Assembly: GCA_031553495.1 (NCBI GenBank)
Contig: JAVBLN010000016.1
Span: forward strand, 1 to 64,000
DNA length: 64,000 nucleotides
Direction of reading: 5' to 3'
DNA from: Pinibacter sp031553495
GTDB taxonomy: Bacteria; Bacteroidota; Bacteroidia; Chitinophagales; Chitinophagaceae
Within the stretch, counting starts at the first letter, position 1, and each line of letters begins with the position of its first letter. Made by a program: the position numbers and the translations under genes. Shown one piece after another: positions 1 to 9,431 of this stretch. The notes under the pieces are model-generated. The model did no database searches. It worked only from the letters and a program-made list of their open reading frames with translations, and had not been told where the DNA came from.

Positions 1-867
1 CTCCTCTGTACTTTTAAATTGTGGGATCTTTTGTTGATCAAAAGGAGAGAACCTGCTGCAATCAAAAATATACTTTGCATGAATACCTTTATCTGTAACA
101 GTATATAAACTATTTAAATATTGCGGGTAATACAATAAGCCCCCTGCACCATCCGGTATTATTTTTGACCAAGCCATACTAATGTTCGCATTGTCATTAT
201 ACCCGAATCCGAAACCGGACATTTTACCGGACGTATCAGAATATAGTAATCGATACTCCTCCCATTTTCCCATATGAAAATTTTTATGATTTTTGCTTGT
301 AGCCGACACCATCGTTCCCGAAGGCAATATATCATACTTCCCACTAAACCGGTAAGGAACGTTTTTACTGAAAAGAAATGCTCCATCTAAGGTATAATAC
401 TTCATTTCCCTTTTCAAATTATCATATAGAACCAATAAATTGTTTTTCTTATCCAGTGCCATCCCGGCTAAGCCCTCAAATTCTTCCGGACCTTTTCCTT
501 TTGTTCCCAGCTTTTTGATAAAACGGCCTGACATATCATACATTAATACCGCCTGTGCCGAAATACAATCCAATATATATATACATCCTTTATAAACAAT
601 CACCTTTTGGTAGTAGCCTATTAAAGCGTCTTTATTAGTTTCCAAAGGAATGTATTTTACTTCTTCAATTATTTCAGAGGAGTGTACTTCATCAATAGCT
701 TCTGGAACGCGTATGGTAATAGCAGTAGCAGGGGTATCGGTTGGGATGATTTTTACTGTAGCCGCATCAAATGAGTCGGCAAATCCATAATCATCCTCGG
801 CCTCCTCACTTTGATTACAACTCCACAATAGGATTGAAAAGATAATGATGTACTTAAGCTGTTTCAT
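1..867 (-). CDS. 6-bladed beta-propeller lipoprotein (partial, runs off the window)
   Basis: The reading frame is open from an ATG at 867 to the window edge, giving 289 residues with no stop; the C-terminus is missing. The N-terminus (MKQLKYIIIF...LLWSC) is a lipoprotein signal with the lipid-accepting Cys at about residue 17, followed by an acidic stretch, which suggests outer-membrane or periplasmic anchoring. The rest resembles the Bacteroidota 6-bladed beta-propeller family: a phrase like EEVKYIPLET near residue 75, then blade-like repeats such as YDMSGRFIKKLG and the loop GKGPEEF. These proteins often sit in or beside PULs; their ligand is not known. It is separated from the GH92 gene by a 676-bp repeat-filled gap, so it may be a separate unit. 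The family call is fairly firm, the function is not. Confidence 0.75.
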   Translation of the reverse strand, partial: MKQLKYIIIFSILLWSCNQSEEAEDDYGFADSFDAATVKIIPTDTPATAITIRVPEAIDEVHSSEIIEEVKYIPLETNKDALIGYYQKVIVYKGCIYILDCISAQAVLMYDMSGRFIKKLGTKGKGPEEFEGLAGMALDKKNNLLVLYDNLKREMKYYTLDGAFLFSKNVPYRFSGKYDILPSGTMVSATSKNHKNFHMGKWEEYRLLYSDTSGKMSGFGFGYNDNANISMAWSKIIPDGAGGLLYYPQYLNSLYTVTDKGIHAKYIFDCSRFSPFDQQKIPQFKSTEE

Positions 868-1054
868 AGAATTTTTATAAGAAAGGTTTATGTAGGTTAG
901 TAGAAAAAATACACATGCATTTTACTGTTGCACAATTTAATTCCTATTTTCTTTTCCTAAACTTTTGTTCAAAGGTTTTTTTTGATGCTTTGGGTTTGGA
1001 TGTGCATTGCGTCAGAAACCATTTTTAAACCACCACTCAATAGACGCACAATGC

Positions 1055-1127
1055 GCACAAGGGTTAGAGACAATTCAGCCTGCCCTTGTGTGCCTGGTGC
1101 TTTCCTTTGTGCCCCTTGTGGTTAAAA
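1055..1127. repeat. TTGTGGTTAA-type hairpin repeat (decayed copy)
   Basis: GCACAAGGG at 1055-1063 pairs with CCCTTGTG at 1083-1090, and the unit ends in CCCCTTGTGGTTAA. The right part resembles the better preserved hairpin at 40738-40810 (shared TGCTTTCCT and TTGTGGTTAA blocks). It could be a decayed bidirectional terminator or a dispersed palindrome. Nothing gene-like is seen between 868 and 1055. Confidence 0.45.
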
Positions 1128-1151
1128 TACCTGCAACCTGAAACCCGCCCA

Positions 1152-1221
1152 ATTGTATTCCTGCCGTACAAGTGAGTGACACAACGATGCTTAATAGTAG
1201 CACTACCGCCGGTTACAAAAA
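1152..1221 (-). repeat. Dispersed inverted-repeat end, subtype B (locus 1)
   Basis: This is one end of the family found at 16 loci in the window. Read on the minus strand it contains CTACTATTAAGCATCGTTG followed by TGTCACTCACTTGTACGG, the B subtype, in which the A-subtype core GTTGCGTCGCAC is replaced by GTTGTGTCACTC. It ends in a CCGGCGG-like segment and an A-run on the + strand. No partner end was found in this gap. Confidence 0.75.
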
Positions 1222-1258
1222 AGTTATGAGTTGTGAGTTGTGAGTTATGAGTTATGAG
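1222..1258. repeat. Heptanucleotide tandem array
   Basis: Five 7-bp units in a row: AGTTATG, AGTTGTG, AGTTGTG, AGTTATG, AGTTATG. The array abuts the outer end of the repeat at 1152-1221. Similar 7-bp arrays with different unit sequences occur near 17953, 31018, 40639 and 40703. Confidence 0.8.
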
Positions 1259-1341
1259 AGAGGGTAGAAAAAACAACGGTGCTATTCGACATGTTAGCAT
1301 CAGGTGCGTGACCACCAACTAAAGAAATGTCAACTTTTTTT

Positions 1342-1537
1342 CAGGACGTGACACTTTAACCACTAAAGCCACGGAGGCACAAAGAAACACAAAGCAAATT
1401 CTAAAATACCTTATTAATGGCAGCATGCCTTTGTTAGTAAAGTATATTACACATGCTTTGTGCTCCTCCGTGTCCGTGGTTCTAATTTTTGAAAGGTTAA
1501 ACTGTAAACACTCTTCACGACCTAAGTGCCTAATGCT
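1342..1537. repeat. Long imperfect inverted repeat with a 64-bp duplicated end
   Basis: The left arm at about 1355-1395 (AACCACTAAAG...CGGAGGCACAAAG) pairs imperfectly with the right arm at about 1453-1482 (GCTTTGTGCTCCTCCGTG...GTGGTT). The outer right end, 1474-1537, is a near copy of 7867-7930 (61 of 64 bases identical by eye). Each copy lies just downstream of a minus-strand glycosidase stop codon: 6 bp from the GH92 stop here, 19 bp from the GH29 stop at 7950. It may act as a 3'-end processing or termination element, or be a decayed mobile repeat. Confidence 0.6.
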
Positions 1538-1543
1538 ATAAAT

Positions 1544-3808
1544 TTATATCCCCCACTTTTTGTTTGGTTTATCGCCCATAACAAATTCAAGTGTTCCGCC
1601 ATTTTCAAGATCATTGTGAGTGATATAGGTGCGATTAAATTTAGAACCGTTCAATTTGGCTGATTGTATATAAACATTTTTTTGCGAAACATTTTTTGCA
1701 ATTACGGTAAACACTTTACCGTTACCCATTTGAATGGAAGCTTTGCTCAATGCGGGCGATCCGATTGCATACACGCCGTTTGCCGGATTAACAGGATAAA
1801 AGCCCATCGCGCTGAACACATACCAGGACGACATTTCGCCGCAGTCGTCATTACCGGAATATCCGGCTGAATTATTAGTATACAGCTCATTCAAAATCTT
1901 AGATACATAGAACTGCGTTTTCCAAGGCTCGCCTGCATCATTGTATAAATACGTAACGTGGTGGCTCGGCTCATTTCCGTGCGCATACTGGCCAATAAAG
2001 CCGGATGCATTATTATTAACTTCACCATGTGTATTGATAATGGTAAAAAAACTATCGAGCTTTGTTACAAAAGGTTTTTTTCCGCCTACAAGATCTATCA
2101 AGCCTTTTACATCCTGCGGCACATACCAAAAATATTGCCACGCATTTCCTTCCGTATAAGGGTTTCCGCCATTTCCGCCATATTGCAACGGACTAAATGG
2201 TGTTAACCAGTTTCCCTTATCATCGCGTCCACGGAAAAAACCGGACTCCTTATCATATAAATTCCTGAAATATTGCGACCGCTCCATAAAGCGGTTGTAA
2301 TCTTCCGTTCTGCCTAACTTTTTCGCCAACTGGGCTACACACCAGTCGTCATAAGCAATTTCAAGAGAAATAGAAACTGATTGTGTTTGTATGGTCTCGG
2401 GCATGTATTTGTATTTTTCCCAAACTTCAAACGGAGAATTAGGATGCTTAATAACGGAAGACGCCTTTACCGCTTCGTACGCTTTGTTGATATCAATGCC
2501 GGGAATACCTTTCATTACTGCATCCACTACTACAGGTATGGAGTGATTACCAATCATGCAATAATTTTCCTGGCCCCACAATTGCCATATGGGTAAATAG
2601 CCATACGCCTCAAACTGGCGCAGCATACTATTCACAAAATCGGCTGTGCGTTCTGGTTGCAAAATAGTGTAAAGCGGGTGTGCACCACGGTAAGTATCCC
2701 AAAGTGAAAACGTTGAGTACTGCTGGCCTTTGGCAGCCTTTTGAGTTGTGTAATTGATGGCAGTGTATTCGCCATTCACATCTGAAACCACATTAGGCTG
2801 AATAAACGCGTGATACAACGCGGTATAAAAAATTTCTTTTTGTTCGGGCCGGCCTTCAATTTTTATTTTCCCTAATTCTTTTTCCCAGGCATTATCGGCA
2901 GCGCTAACGGCTTTGTCAAAATCCCATCCCGAAATTTCCTGTTGCAAATTCATTTTCGCATTTTCAGCGCTCACGGCGGAAATACCAATTTTTACAAGCA
3001 GCGGCGTTTCATCCTTTGTATCAAAATCTAATATTGCCCTGAGATCGGTACCGTTTATCACCGGTTGATTTTCGTACACCGTACCACCATCAGCAATCAT
3101 TTGATTTGTTATGGGTTTAGAAAATTCGGCATAAAAATATACTTTCCTCAGTTTAGCCCATCCTGTAATTACACGATATCCTTCAACAGTTTTGTTGTTT
3201 ATAACACGCACCTGCGCATTGATTACTTTACAGCCCCAATTTGGTTTTTTAAGAGAATGGTCTAAATCAATTACCACGTGCGCATTACTGTTAGCCGGAA
3301 ATGTATAACGGTGAAACCCGGCATGCGTGGTAGCTGTAAGCTCCGCATTCACATTATAATCCAACAGCTTTACCTGGTAGTACCCCGGCTTAGCGGCTTC
3401 CTGCTCATGTGAAAAACGTGAACGATAGCCTCCTTCGGGATTATTCGCGTTTCCTGCTCTCGTATGTACATGACCGGTAGTTGGCATAAATAATATATCA
3501 AAAAAATCCGGAGCGCCTGTACCACTCAGGTGCGTGTGGCTAAAACCGGCAATGGTCTTATCATTATAATTATAGCCACAGGCAGCATCCCATTCAGGTT
3601 CATCCCTTGTATCAGGACTTAGCTGCACCATTCCGAAAGGAACCGTGGCGCCCGGGTAAGTATTGCCCGAAAGACTAGAGCCATCAACGGCTCCCGTGCC
3701 TATGAACGGATTAACATATTGGGTTACTTTTTCAAACGACTGCCCCTGTGCAACAACACTTGCAATTGCAAACAAGCCACACATCAGAGGTTGATAGAAC
3801 TTTATCAT
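1544..3808 (-). CDS. GH92 family alpha-mannosidase, secreted
   Basis: 754 residues, a normal GH92 length. GH92 enzymes are calcium-dependent inverting exo-alpha-mannosidases, mostly alpha-1,2 or 1,3. A signal peptide (MIKFYQPLMCGLFAIASVVA) is followed by the family start VNPFIGTGAVDG and TYPGATVPFGMVQLSPDT. Active-site landmarks are HGNEPSHH (Glu near residue 613, expected general acid) and GNDDCGEMSSWYVFSAMGFY (Asp near 653, expected base region). It is the last enzyme of the left block, downstream of GH29 across a gap that carries one dispersed-repeat end. Linkage specificity cannot be read from sequence. A second, divergent GH92 lies at 20707-23031; it has GNEDVG at the position where this one has GNDDCG. 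Confidence 0.95.
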   Translation of the reverse strand: MIKFYQPLMCGLFAIASVVAQGQSFEKVTQYVNPFIGTGAVDGSSLSGNTYPGATVPFGMVQLSPDTRDEPEWDAACGYNYNDKTIAGFSHTHLSGTGAPDFFDILFMPTTGHVHTRAGNANNPEGGYRSRFSHEQEAAKPGYYQVKLLDYNVNAELTATTHAGFHRYTFPANSNAHVVIDLDHSLKKPNWGCKVINAQVRVINNKTVEGYRVITGWAKLRKVYFYAEFSKPITNQMIADGGTVYENQPVINGTDLRAILDFDTKDETPLLVKIGISAVSAENAKMNLQQEISGWDFDKAVSAADNAWEKELGKIKIEGRPEQKEIFYTALYHAFIQPNVVSDVNGEYTAINYTTQKAAKGQQYSTFSLWDTYRGAHPLYTILQPERTADFVNSMLRQFEAYGYLPIWQLWGQENYCMIGNHSIPVVVDAVMKGIPGIDINKAYEAVKASSVIKHPNSPFEVWEKYKYMPETIQTQSVSISLEIAYDDWCVAQLAKKLGRTEDYNRFMERSQYFRNLYDKESGFFRGRDDKGNWLTPFSPLQYGGNGGNPYTEGNAWQYFWYVPQDVKGLIDLVGGKKPFVTKLDSFFTIINTHGEVNNNASGFIGQYAHGNEPSHHVTYLYNDAGEPWKTQFYVSKILNELYTNNSAGYSGNDDCGEMSSWYVFSAMGFYPVNPANGVYAIGSPALSKASIQMGNGKVFTVIAKNVSQKNVYIQSAKLNGSKFNRTYITHNDLENGGTLEFVMGDKPNKKWGI

Positions 3809-3857
3809 GATTATTCAATTTTAAAAACAGTTATTAACAGATCAATATTTATTGCAT

Positions 3858-3948
3858 TTTTATTTATGAGCCAGGCAGCATTACTACTATTAAGCAGCCG
3901 TTGCGTCGCACTCTTCAACATTTGTTCTTTATTCAGCGCTTTAAGCAC
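3858..3948 (+). repeat. Dispersed inverted-repeat end, subtype A (locus 2)
   Basis: It begins with a T-rich stretch and ATGAGCCAGGCAGCATTAC, then CTACTATTAAGCAGCCGTTG and CGTCGCACTCTTCAAC, and extends into TTGTTCTTTATTCAGCGC. The variant AAGCAGCCG is shared only with the copy at 7706-7800, so these two are close relatives. It occupies the short gap between the GH29 stop and the GH92 start. Confidence 0.8.
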
Positions 3949-4025
3949 AGCTTTTCTTATTATGCTTAACAACAGGTACCCAACTATAATGCAACCGGCA
4001 GCTTGCAACTTTCTTCCGGAATACA

Positions 4026-5087
4026 CTACTTTATCTTCTTCTTCAATTCCATTAATAATTCGGCATCTTTTGTCCTCATTCTTCCATCCCTGCCCGGCGG
4101 AAGATTTAATATCAAAATATTATCCTGGGCCGTAGCGGTTTTGTACAATTTCACTAATTCATCTACAGATTTATAAGTGGTATCCTCCGTATTATAAAAC
4201 CATTTATTACTTAAGCACACTGTGGACTCCCAGGGCATGTAATAAGATTGTCCATTGTGTGTAAACAATTTCGGATCGGGAGTTGCCGGCAAATAAGGAT
4301 CGCCAAGACGAAAATCACTTGGAAAATATCTGATGGCATCACCTGCTGTTTGTTTACCAGGATAGATCTGCTGTTTATTCCATTCCCAGTTTTTATCATC
4401 CGGGCTATCAGGTTTACCTATCGTCCAGTTAATACCAATTTGGCATTGAGGTTCACGCGATTTAATGGTTTTGTAAATACCGGCAACGGGCCACCTGTAA
4501 CTACGCTTTTCCCAACTTCCATCAAACCAGAACTCTACTACGCGTACATATTTACTTGTTATGTCCAATAGCTCGTTAAGCTGATCGATCATATACCTGT
4601 TATATTCCGCATCAAGCGCTTCATTCTTCACATCAGGGTTTTGTTTCCTGTCCCACAACGAATAATACAATCCCAAACCTATACCCTGCGCTTTGCATTC
4701 CTTTGCCACAGCTTCTATTACATTAGTTGTATTTCCCGAATTAGCCACATCATACTCTGTGTATTTACTATCCCACAAGCAAAAACCATCATGATGCTTT
4801 GTAACAAGAATAATGTATTTCATACCTGCGCTCTTTGCAATTTGCACCCATTGTTTTGCATCAATAGTGGAAGGGATATATTTAGATGCAGGCTGCGATC
4901 CATCAGACCAGTCTTCATTTAAAAACGTATTGATACCAAAATGAACAAACATGCCATACTTTCGTTTTATCTGTTTCTTTTGATATTTACCGGGAGAAGC
5001 CGATGGTATGGGCGCATCAATTCCCGGTTGGGAAAATGCAGACAATGCAAACGATAAAAAGGTTATGGCAAATAATAGTTTCCTCAT
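4026..5087 (-). CDS. GH29 alpha-L-fucosidase, secreted, short form
   Basis: 353 residues: a signal peptide (MRKLLFAITFLSFALSAFS) followed by a catalytic (beta/alpha)8-type domain only. GH29 enzymes release alpha-L-fucose with retention. Family landmarks are KYGMFVHFGINTF near residue 44, TKHHDGFCLWDSKYTEYDV near 95, GLYYSLWDR, and VEFWFDGSWEK, whose Asp at about 189 is the expected nucleophile. There is no C-terminal beta-sandwich, so it is at the short end of the family. It lies 6 bp downstream of the GH3-PA14 gene, so the two are very likely co-transcribed. It differs clearly from the other two GH29 proteins here, which suggests a different fucose linkage. Confidence 0.93.
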   Translation of the reverse strand: MRKLLFAITFLSFALSAFSQPGIDAPIPSASPGKYQKKQIKRKYGMFVHFGINTFLNEDWSDGSQPASKYIPSTIDAKQWVQIAKSAGMKYIILVTKHHDGFCLWDSKYTEYDVANSGNTTNVIEAVAKECKAQGIGLGLYYSLWDRKQNPDVKNEALDAEYNRYMIDQLNELLDITSKYVRVVEFWFDGSWEKRSYRWPVAGIYKTIKSREPQCQIGINWTIGKPDSPDDKNWEWNKQQIYPGKQTAGDAIRYFPSDFRLGDPYLPATPDPKLFTHNGQSYYMPWESTVCLSNKWFYNTEDTTYKSVDELVKLYKTATAQDNILILNLPPGRDGRMRTKDAELLMELKKKIK

Positions 5088-5093
5088 GACATA

Positions 5094-7646
5094 CTAATTA
5101 TTTATAAAAATTGTTTTTTGCAACCGTATATCCGCCGACGAAGCGCCTATCATAAAAGTGTATTCTCCATGCGGTACAACAAATTTTTCATTGCCCTCAT
5201 CCCAATAACGTAAACTTTCTTTAGGTACAGTGATCTCTATTTTTTCAGTTTGTCCTTTTTGTAAAAAAACCCTCTTGAAACCTTTTAATTGTTTTATTGG
5301 CACCACCGAATCATAATCGGGCAGCTTTACATATAATTGCGCAACTTCACCACCATCTTTTGTTCCTGTATTTTTTACATCAAACCGCACTTTTATTGCT
5401 GCATCAAGATGCTGAACGGACAATCCTGTATAAGCAAACGATGTATAGCTTAATCCATAACCAAAAGGATACAATGGTTTTCCTTTAAAATATTGATAGG
5501 TCCTTCCTTTCGAAATATTATAATCATCAAATGCGGGAAGGTCGTTTAAACTGCTGTAATAAGTTAAGGGAAGTCTGCCGCCGGGGCTGTAATCACCAAA
5601 CAACACCTCCGCAACCGCTGTACCACCCTGCTCTCCCGGGTACCAGGCATTTAATATAGCGGGAATGTTTTCATCAATCCAATTAATAGCCAGCGAGCTT
5701 CCGGCAACAAGTACTACAATTGTATTGGGATTAACTTTATACACTTCCCGGATAAATTCCTGCTGGTCGCGGGGCAATTGAATATCAGTCCTGTCCTGCC
5801 CTTCGCGCTCTATAGCCTGGTTTATACCCAACACAGCAACGGCCATATCACAGCTCCTGACAGCATTTCCGGCCTCTCCATATAAATCCAAGCGTTTTAC
5901 ATTACCGCTAACAGGCGCCTTCCATGATAATCGGGCAATAGAAGATCCGCCTCCATCAAAGTATTCTGCGCGGATAGTATACTGCTGCCCGGCAACCAGG
6001 TTTATACTCACTGTGTCCGTTGCTTCAGATCTGTTATGCCATGAGTCAATTAATTTTTTATTATCCAGGAACAATCTGCATCCATCGTCGGAAGTAAAGC
6101 TTAACCTGTAGGTGCCGGAAATAGTTGGTGTTAATTTTCCTGTCCAGCGAACAGACAAAGGGGCTTTTGGCAAAAAAGGATCAGGGGGATGATTGAGCGG
6201 ATCAAAATTTATCCATTCTTCCGTACGTATTTTAGGTTGTCCTTCAAGGTTAGTATTGAAAAAATATTCTGCCTTTAATCCTTGCGTAAAAAAGTTTTTA
6301 GAAATAATATCGGAAGCATCTTCAGGCGAAACCCACGGAGCATACACCACTTTAATATCTTTTCCGGCCCTGTTCCGGATCCCTTGCAAAACCGAAACCG
6401 GCTGCACCACCGGGCTGCCGCTATAATCACCAAATTCGCACCTGCCTGCATTAATACCTACAACGGCAATTGACTTGATCTTTTTTGTATTTATTGGCAG
6501 TATATTATTTTTATTTTTTAACAACACCATGCTTTGCCGCGCAGCTTCCAAAGCCAAAGCCTGGTGAGCGGGCGAACCAATTATGGAAGGTGAAATTTTG
6601 TTGTAAGGATTTTTAGAAGGATCATCAAATAACCCAAGCAACATTCTTGCTCTCAACACGTGATAAGCAGCAGAATCAATATCTGCCGCCGAAACCATTT
6701 TCTGTTTATAAGCATTTAAAAGCGGCTGAATATATACCTCATCGCCACACTCTAAATCAAGTCCTGCTTTAATTGCAAGCGTAGCGGCCGTTTCCTTGGT
6801 CTTTACATATTTATGAGCCGTCACCAGCAGGCCCGGCCCCCAGCAATCCGAAACTATGTATCCGCTAAAATTCCAATCATTACGCAATACTTTTTGCATT
6901 AACCATGGATTGGCCATGCAAGGCACTCCATTAATAGCAGGATACGCCATCATAACCGAAGCGGCTTGCCCCTCTCTTACACACATTTCAAAAGCAGGAA
7001 AATAATATTCACGCAACATTTTTTCCGACACCCGAACATTACATTCAAAACGATTATGCTCTTCATTATTTGCAGCAAAGTGTTTTGGAGTAGAAACTAC
7101 TTTCAGGTATTTCGGATCGTTTCCCTGTAATCCTTTTACAAACCGGGTTCCTAAAACGCCCGACAAATAAGGATCTTCACCGTACGTTTCGGGAGTACGC
7201 CCCCACCGCGGATCACGGGCCATATTAATTGTAGGCGACCAAAAGGTAAGCAAATCGCTGAATTGACTTTGCTGATTTTTTCCCTGTTGCAATTCATTCC
7301 AACGTGCACGGGCTTCATCTGAAATTACGGTCGCAATTTGATAATGCAGTTCAGGATTCCACATTGCAGCTAAACCAATTGCCTGTGGAAAAACAGTAAA
7401 CTTTCCGGGACGTACTATGCCATGCAAGGCCTCATTACCATGATAATATTTATCAATTCCCAGGCGTGGAATAGCCGGCGATGTAGCACGCAGCAAGCCT
7501 ACTTTTTCCTCTATTGTAAGCTTATCTAATAAATCCATAACCCGCGCATGTACAGTCGCTTTATCATCCAGGTATAACGCATCATTCTGAGCATGCGCTA
7601 CAACCGCAGACATGAAGAACGCTACTATTAAAATGTATTTTTTCAC
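5094..7646 (-). CDS. GH3 beta-glycosidase with inserted PA14 domain
   Basis: 850 residues, secreted (signal MKKYILIVAFFMSAVVAHA). GH3 enzymes are retaining exo-beta-glucosidases or beta-xylosidases. Order: N-terminal TIM-barrel domain with KHFAANNEEHNRF and GYIVSDCWGP (Asp near 267, expected nucleophile), alpha/beta sandwich, a PA14 domain at about 456-577 (GLKAEYFFN to SIARLSWKAP) splitting the second domain, then a C-terminal fibronectin-like domain. PA14 inserts in GH3 enzymes usually shape the +1 subsite and favour short oligosaccharides. The first codon is GTG at 7646; the upstream ATG at about 7660 is out of frame, and the signal peptide supports GTG. It is followed after 6 bp by GH29. 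Glucosidase versus xylosidase activity is not resolved. Confidence 0.92.
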   Translation of the reverse strand: MKKYILIVAFFMSAVVAHAQNDALYLDDKATVHARVMDLLDKLTIEEKVGLLRATSPAIPRLGIDKYYHGNEALHGIVRPGKFTVFPQAIGLAAMWNPELHYQIATVISDEARARWNELQQGKNQQSQFSDLLTFWSPTINMARDPRWGRTPETYGEDPYLSGVLGTRFVKGLQGNDPKYLKVVSTPKHFAANNEEHNRFECNVRVSEKMLREYYFPAFEMCVREGQAASVMMAYPAINGVPCMANPWLMQKVLRNDWNFSGYIVSDCWGPGLLVTAHKYVKTKETAATLAIKAGLDLECGDEVYIQPLLNAYKQKMVSAADIDSAAYHVLRARMLLGLFDDPSKNPYNKISPSIIGSPAHQALALEAARQSMVLLKNKNNILPINTKKIKSIAVVGINAGRCEFGDYSGSPVVQPVSVLQGIRNRAGKDIKVVYAPWVSPEDASDIISKNFFTQGLKAEYFFNTNLEGQPKIRTEEWINFDPLNHPPDPFLPKAPLSVRWTGKLTPTISGTYRLSFTSDDGCRLFLDNKKLIDSWHNRSEATDTVSINLVAGQQYTIRAEYFDGGGSSIARLSWKAPVSGNVKRLDLYGEAGNAVRSCDMAVAVLGINQAIEREGQDRTDIQLPRDQQEFIREVYKVNPNTIVVLVAGSSLAINWIDENIPAILNAWYPGEQGGTAVAEVLFGDYSPGGRLPLTYYSSLNDLPAFDDYNISKGRTYQYFKGKPLYPFGYGLSYTSFAYTGLSVQHLDAAIKVRFDVKNTGTKDGGEVAQLYVKLPDYDSVVPIKQLKGFKRVFLQKGQTEKIEITVPKESLRYWDEGNEKFVVPHGEYTFMIGASSADIRLQKTIFINN

Positions 7647-7705
7647 TCTAAAAAATTCATTAAAAAAGTTTTGGAATAATAAATAACATCATCAATTGTT
7701 ATGCT

Positions 7706-7800
7706 TTTATTTTTATGAGCCGGGCAGCATTACTACTATTAAGCAGCCGTTGCGTCGCACTCTTCAACATTTGTTCTTTATTGAACGCTTTAAGTGCCAC
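7706..7800 (+). repeat. Dispersed inverted-repeat end, subtype A (locus 3)
   Basis: This is the same end as at 3858-3948, with AAGCAGCCG instead of AAGCATCG, and the homology extends through TTTGTTCTTTATTGAACG and CTTTAAGTGCC. It sits about 60 bp upstream of the GH3-PA14 start. No facing partner is seen before the next repeat at 7842. Confidence 0.8.
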
Positions 7801-7841
7801 TTGCTTTATTATTTTTAACAATGAGCATTCTATTTACACAG

Positions 7842-7930
7842 GCTTTGTGCCCCTCCTTGTCTTAGTCCGTGGTTCTAATTCTTGAAAGGTCAATCTGTAA
7901 ACACTCTTCACGACCTAAGTGCCTAATGCT
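7842..7930. repeat. Copy of the 64-bp 3'-end repeat
   Basis: Positions 7867-7930 match 1474-1537 with about three substitutions and no gaps; the flank GGCTTTGTGCCCCTCC also matches the right arm of the inverted repeat there. The copy ends 19 bp from the GH29 stop at 7950. The left arm present near 1355 is missing. Confidence 0.65.
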
Positions 7931-7949
7931 AAAAACTTATTCTGAAATT

Positions 7950-9377
7950 TTATGCTCCACCCAACTCTACAATTACCGGTTCATCGATCGTATCTATAAT
8001 CGACAGGTCTATTTCATAATAATTTTCCAGTTCCCTTACCTGTATTTTTTGTCCTGTTAATACGCGGCTTTTGGAAAGTTTAAAATCAGAACGTTTTGCC
8101 AATAATATTTTTCCGGTATCCGGCTTACGAACTATATGCACATAAATAATGTTATTACTAAAAGTAGTGCCACCCCAGCTTTCCGGCATCCACCTACCAC
8201 CGCGTGTATTGAAAATTGACTTCCCATACTTCTTCAAATATTCACCGGTCTTAATAAATGATTCTTTTTGATCTTCATCCCAGGAGCCGTCCCACTTCAT
8301 TCCCCAACTTAGCAGGAAATTGCCATCACCAATAGCAGTTGATTGCAGGCCCCGGAAAACTTCTAACGGCGTTTTTGTTCGCGTAGGAGTATAAGACCAG
8401 CTCTCGCATAAGGCCATACAACTTTCCCAGGGACGCATATTTTGAAACATTCCGATGCGTTGTTCAGGTGTATCAAAATCGCCCGGCAAACCTGCACGAT
8501 TGTTAATTATGATACCGGGCTGTAAAGCTCTTATCATACGGGTCAATCTTTCGGCGTCCCACATATAAGCAGGAAACATCCCATTCCAATAAACCGCGTC
8601 GAACCAAAATAAATCGATCTTTCCATAGTTAGTGCATAATTCGCGAACCACATTAAACTGGTAATCGATGTATTTTTGGTGAATACTTCCCGGTTTGGCA
8701 ACCATTCCTTCTTTAGCTTTAAAGTGCGGCGCATTGGGAATCCAATCTGCTGTTGCAGGATCCACCGGGCAATAATCAGGGTGGTACCAATCGCGTTGCG
8801 AATAATAAATGCCTACTTTTATTCCGGCTTCATTACACGCTTCAATTACTTCACGAACAAAATCTTTTCCGTATGGTGTATTGGTAATTTTGAAATCCGA
8901 AAATTTAGTATCCCATAAATGAAAGCCATCGTGGTGCTTGGCAACTACAACAAGGTATTTTACTTTCGACTTCCTGATTATTTGTACCAGTTCTTTTTTA
9001 TTAAATTTTTCAAGGCGCAATGAATCAGGAAATGTAGACCATGTACTTTTCATAAATAAGCCATCGCCCTTTGCATCCGGCAATTTTCTATCCGCCACCA
9101 TTCCCCAGCTAAGCTCAGCGTTTTTGAGTGTGCTTAACCCGAAGTGGATAAACATACCGTACTTAGCATTTTTAAACCATTCAATATCTTTACCGGAAGC
9201 AAAATTACTTTTGTTCCATTCGCTGTTGGGAATTACATGAACAAGATGAGGTTCGGATCGATGGATCTTTTCTAATGCACTTCCTTTCAGTTCGCTTTCT
9301 TTCACACTCCATTGCCCATTAGCTAGCAGGCAAGTGAAGATGAATGCATGCACTAATAATAATTTCGAAAATTTCAT
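7950..9377 (-). CDS. GH29 alpha-L-fucosidase, secreted
   Basis: About 475 residues from the ATG at 9377. I prefer this start over the in-frame ATG at 9419 because MKFSKLLLVHAFIFTCLLA is a good signal peptide that would otherwise be internal, and an A-rich leader precedes it. Landmarks: AKYGMFIHFGLSTL, VVVAKHHDGFHLWDTKFSDF, GIYYSQRDWYHPDYCPVDPA, and IDLFWFDAVYWN, whose Asp (about 260 in this numbering) is the expected nucleophile. The long YSQRDW loop and the short C-terminal beta-sandwich make it distinct from the 353-residue GH29 at 4026. It releases alpha-L-fucose. A single repeat end separates it from the GH43-like gene upstream. Confidence 0.92.
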   Translation of the reverse strand: MKFSKLLLVHAFIFTCLLANGQWSVKESELKGSALEKIHRSEPHLVHVIPNSEWNKSNFASGKDIEWFKNAKYGMFIHFGLSTLKNAELSWGMVADRKLPDAKGDGLFMKSTWSTFPDSLRLEKFNKKELVQIIRKSKVKYLVVVAKHHDGFHLWDTKFSDFKITNTPYGKDFVREVIEACNEAGIKVGIYYSQRDWYHPDYCPVDPATADWIPNAPHFKAKEGMVAKPGSIHQKYIDYQFNVVRELCTNYGKIDLFWFDAVYWNGMFPAYMWDAERLTRMIRALQPGIIINNRAGLPGDFDTPEQRIGMFQNMRPWESCMALCESWSYTPTRTKTPLEVFRGLQSTAIGDGNFLLSWGMKWDGSWDEDQKESFIKTGEYLKKYGKSIFNTRGGRWMPESWGGTTFSNNIIYVHIVRKPDTGKILLAKRSDFKLSKSRVLTGQKIQVRELENYYEIDLSIIDTIDEPVIVELGGA

Positions 9378-9431
9378 TTTAGCAAATTTTTTGTTAGTAA
9401 CGACACTTAGACCTTGCACAGTTTATTGCTA

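Noticed and set aside
3811..4026. A 71-codon minus-strand ORF (MYSGRKLQAAG...) between GH29 and GH92
   Set aside because: Most of it is read from a dispersed-repeat end and it fills the promoter gap; no support as a gene.
7950..9419. Start of the GH29 gene at 9419
   Set aside because: It would place 14 extra residues before a good signal peptide; the ATG at 9377 fits better.
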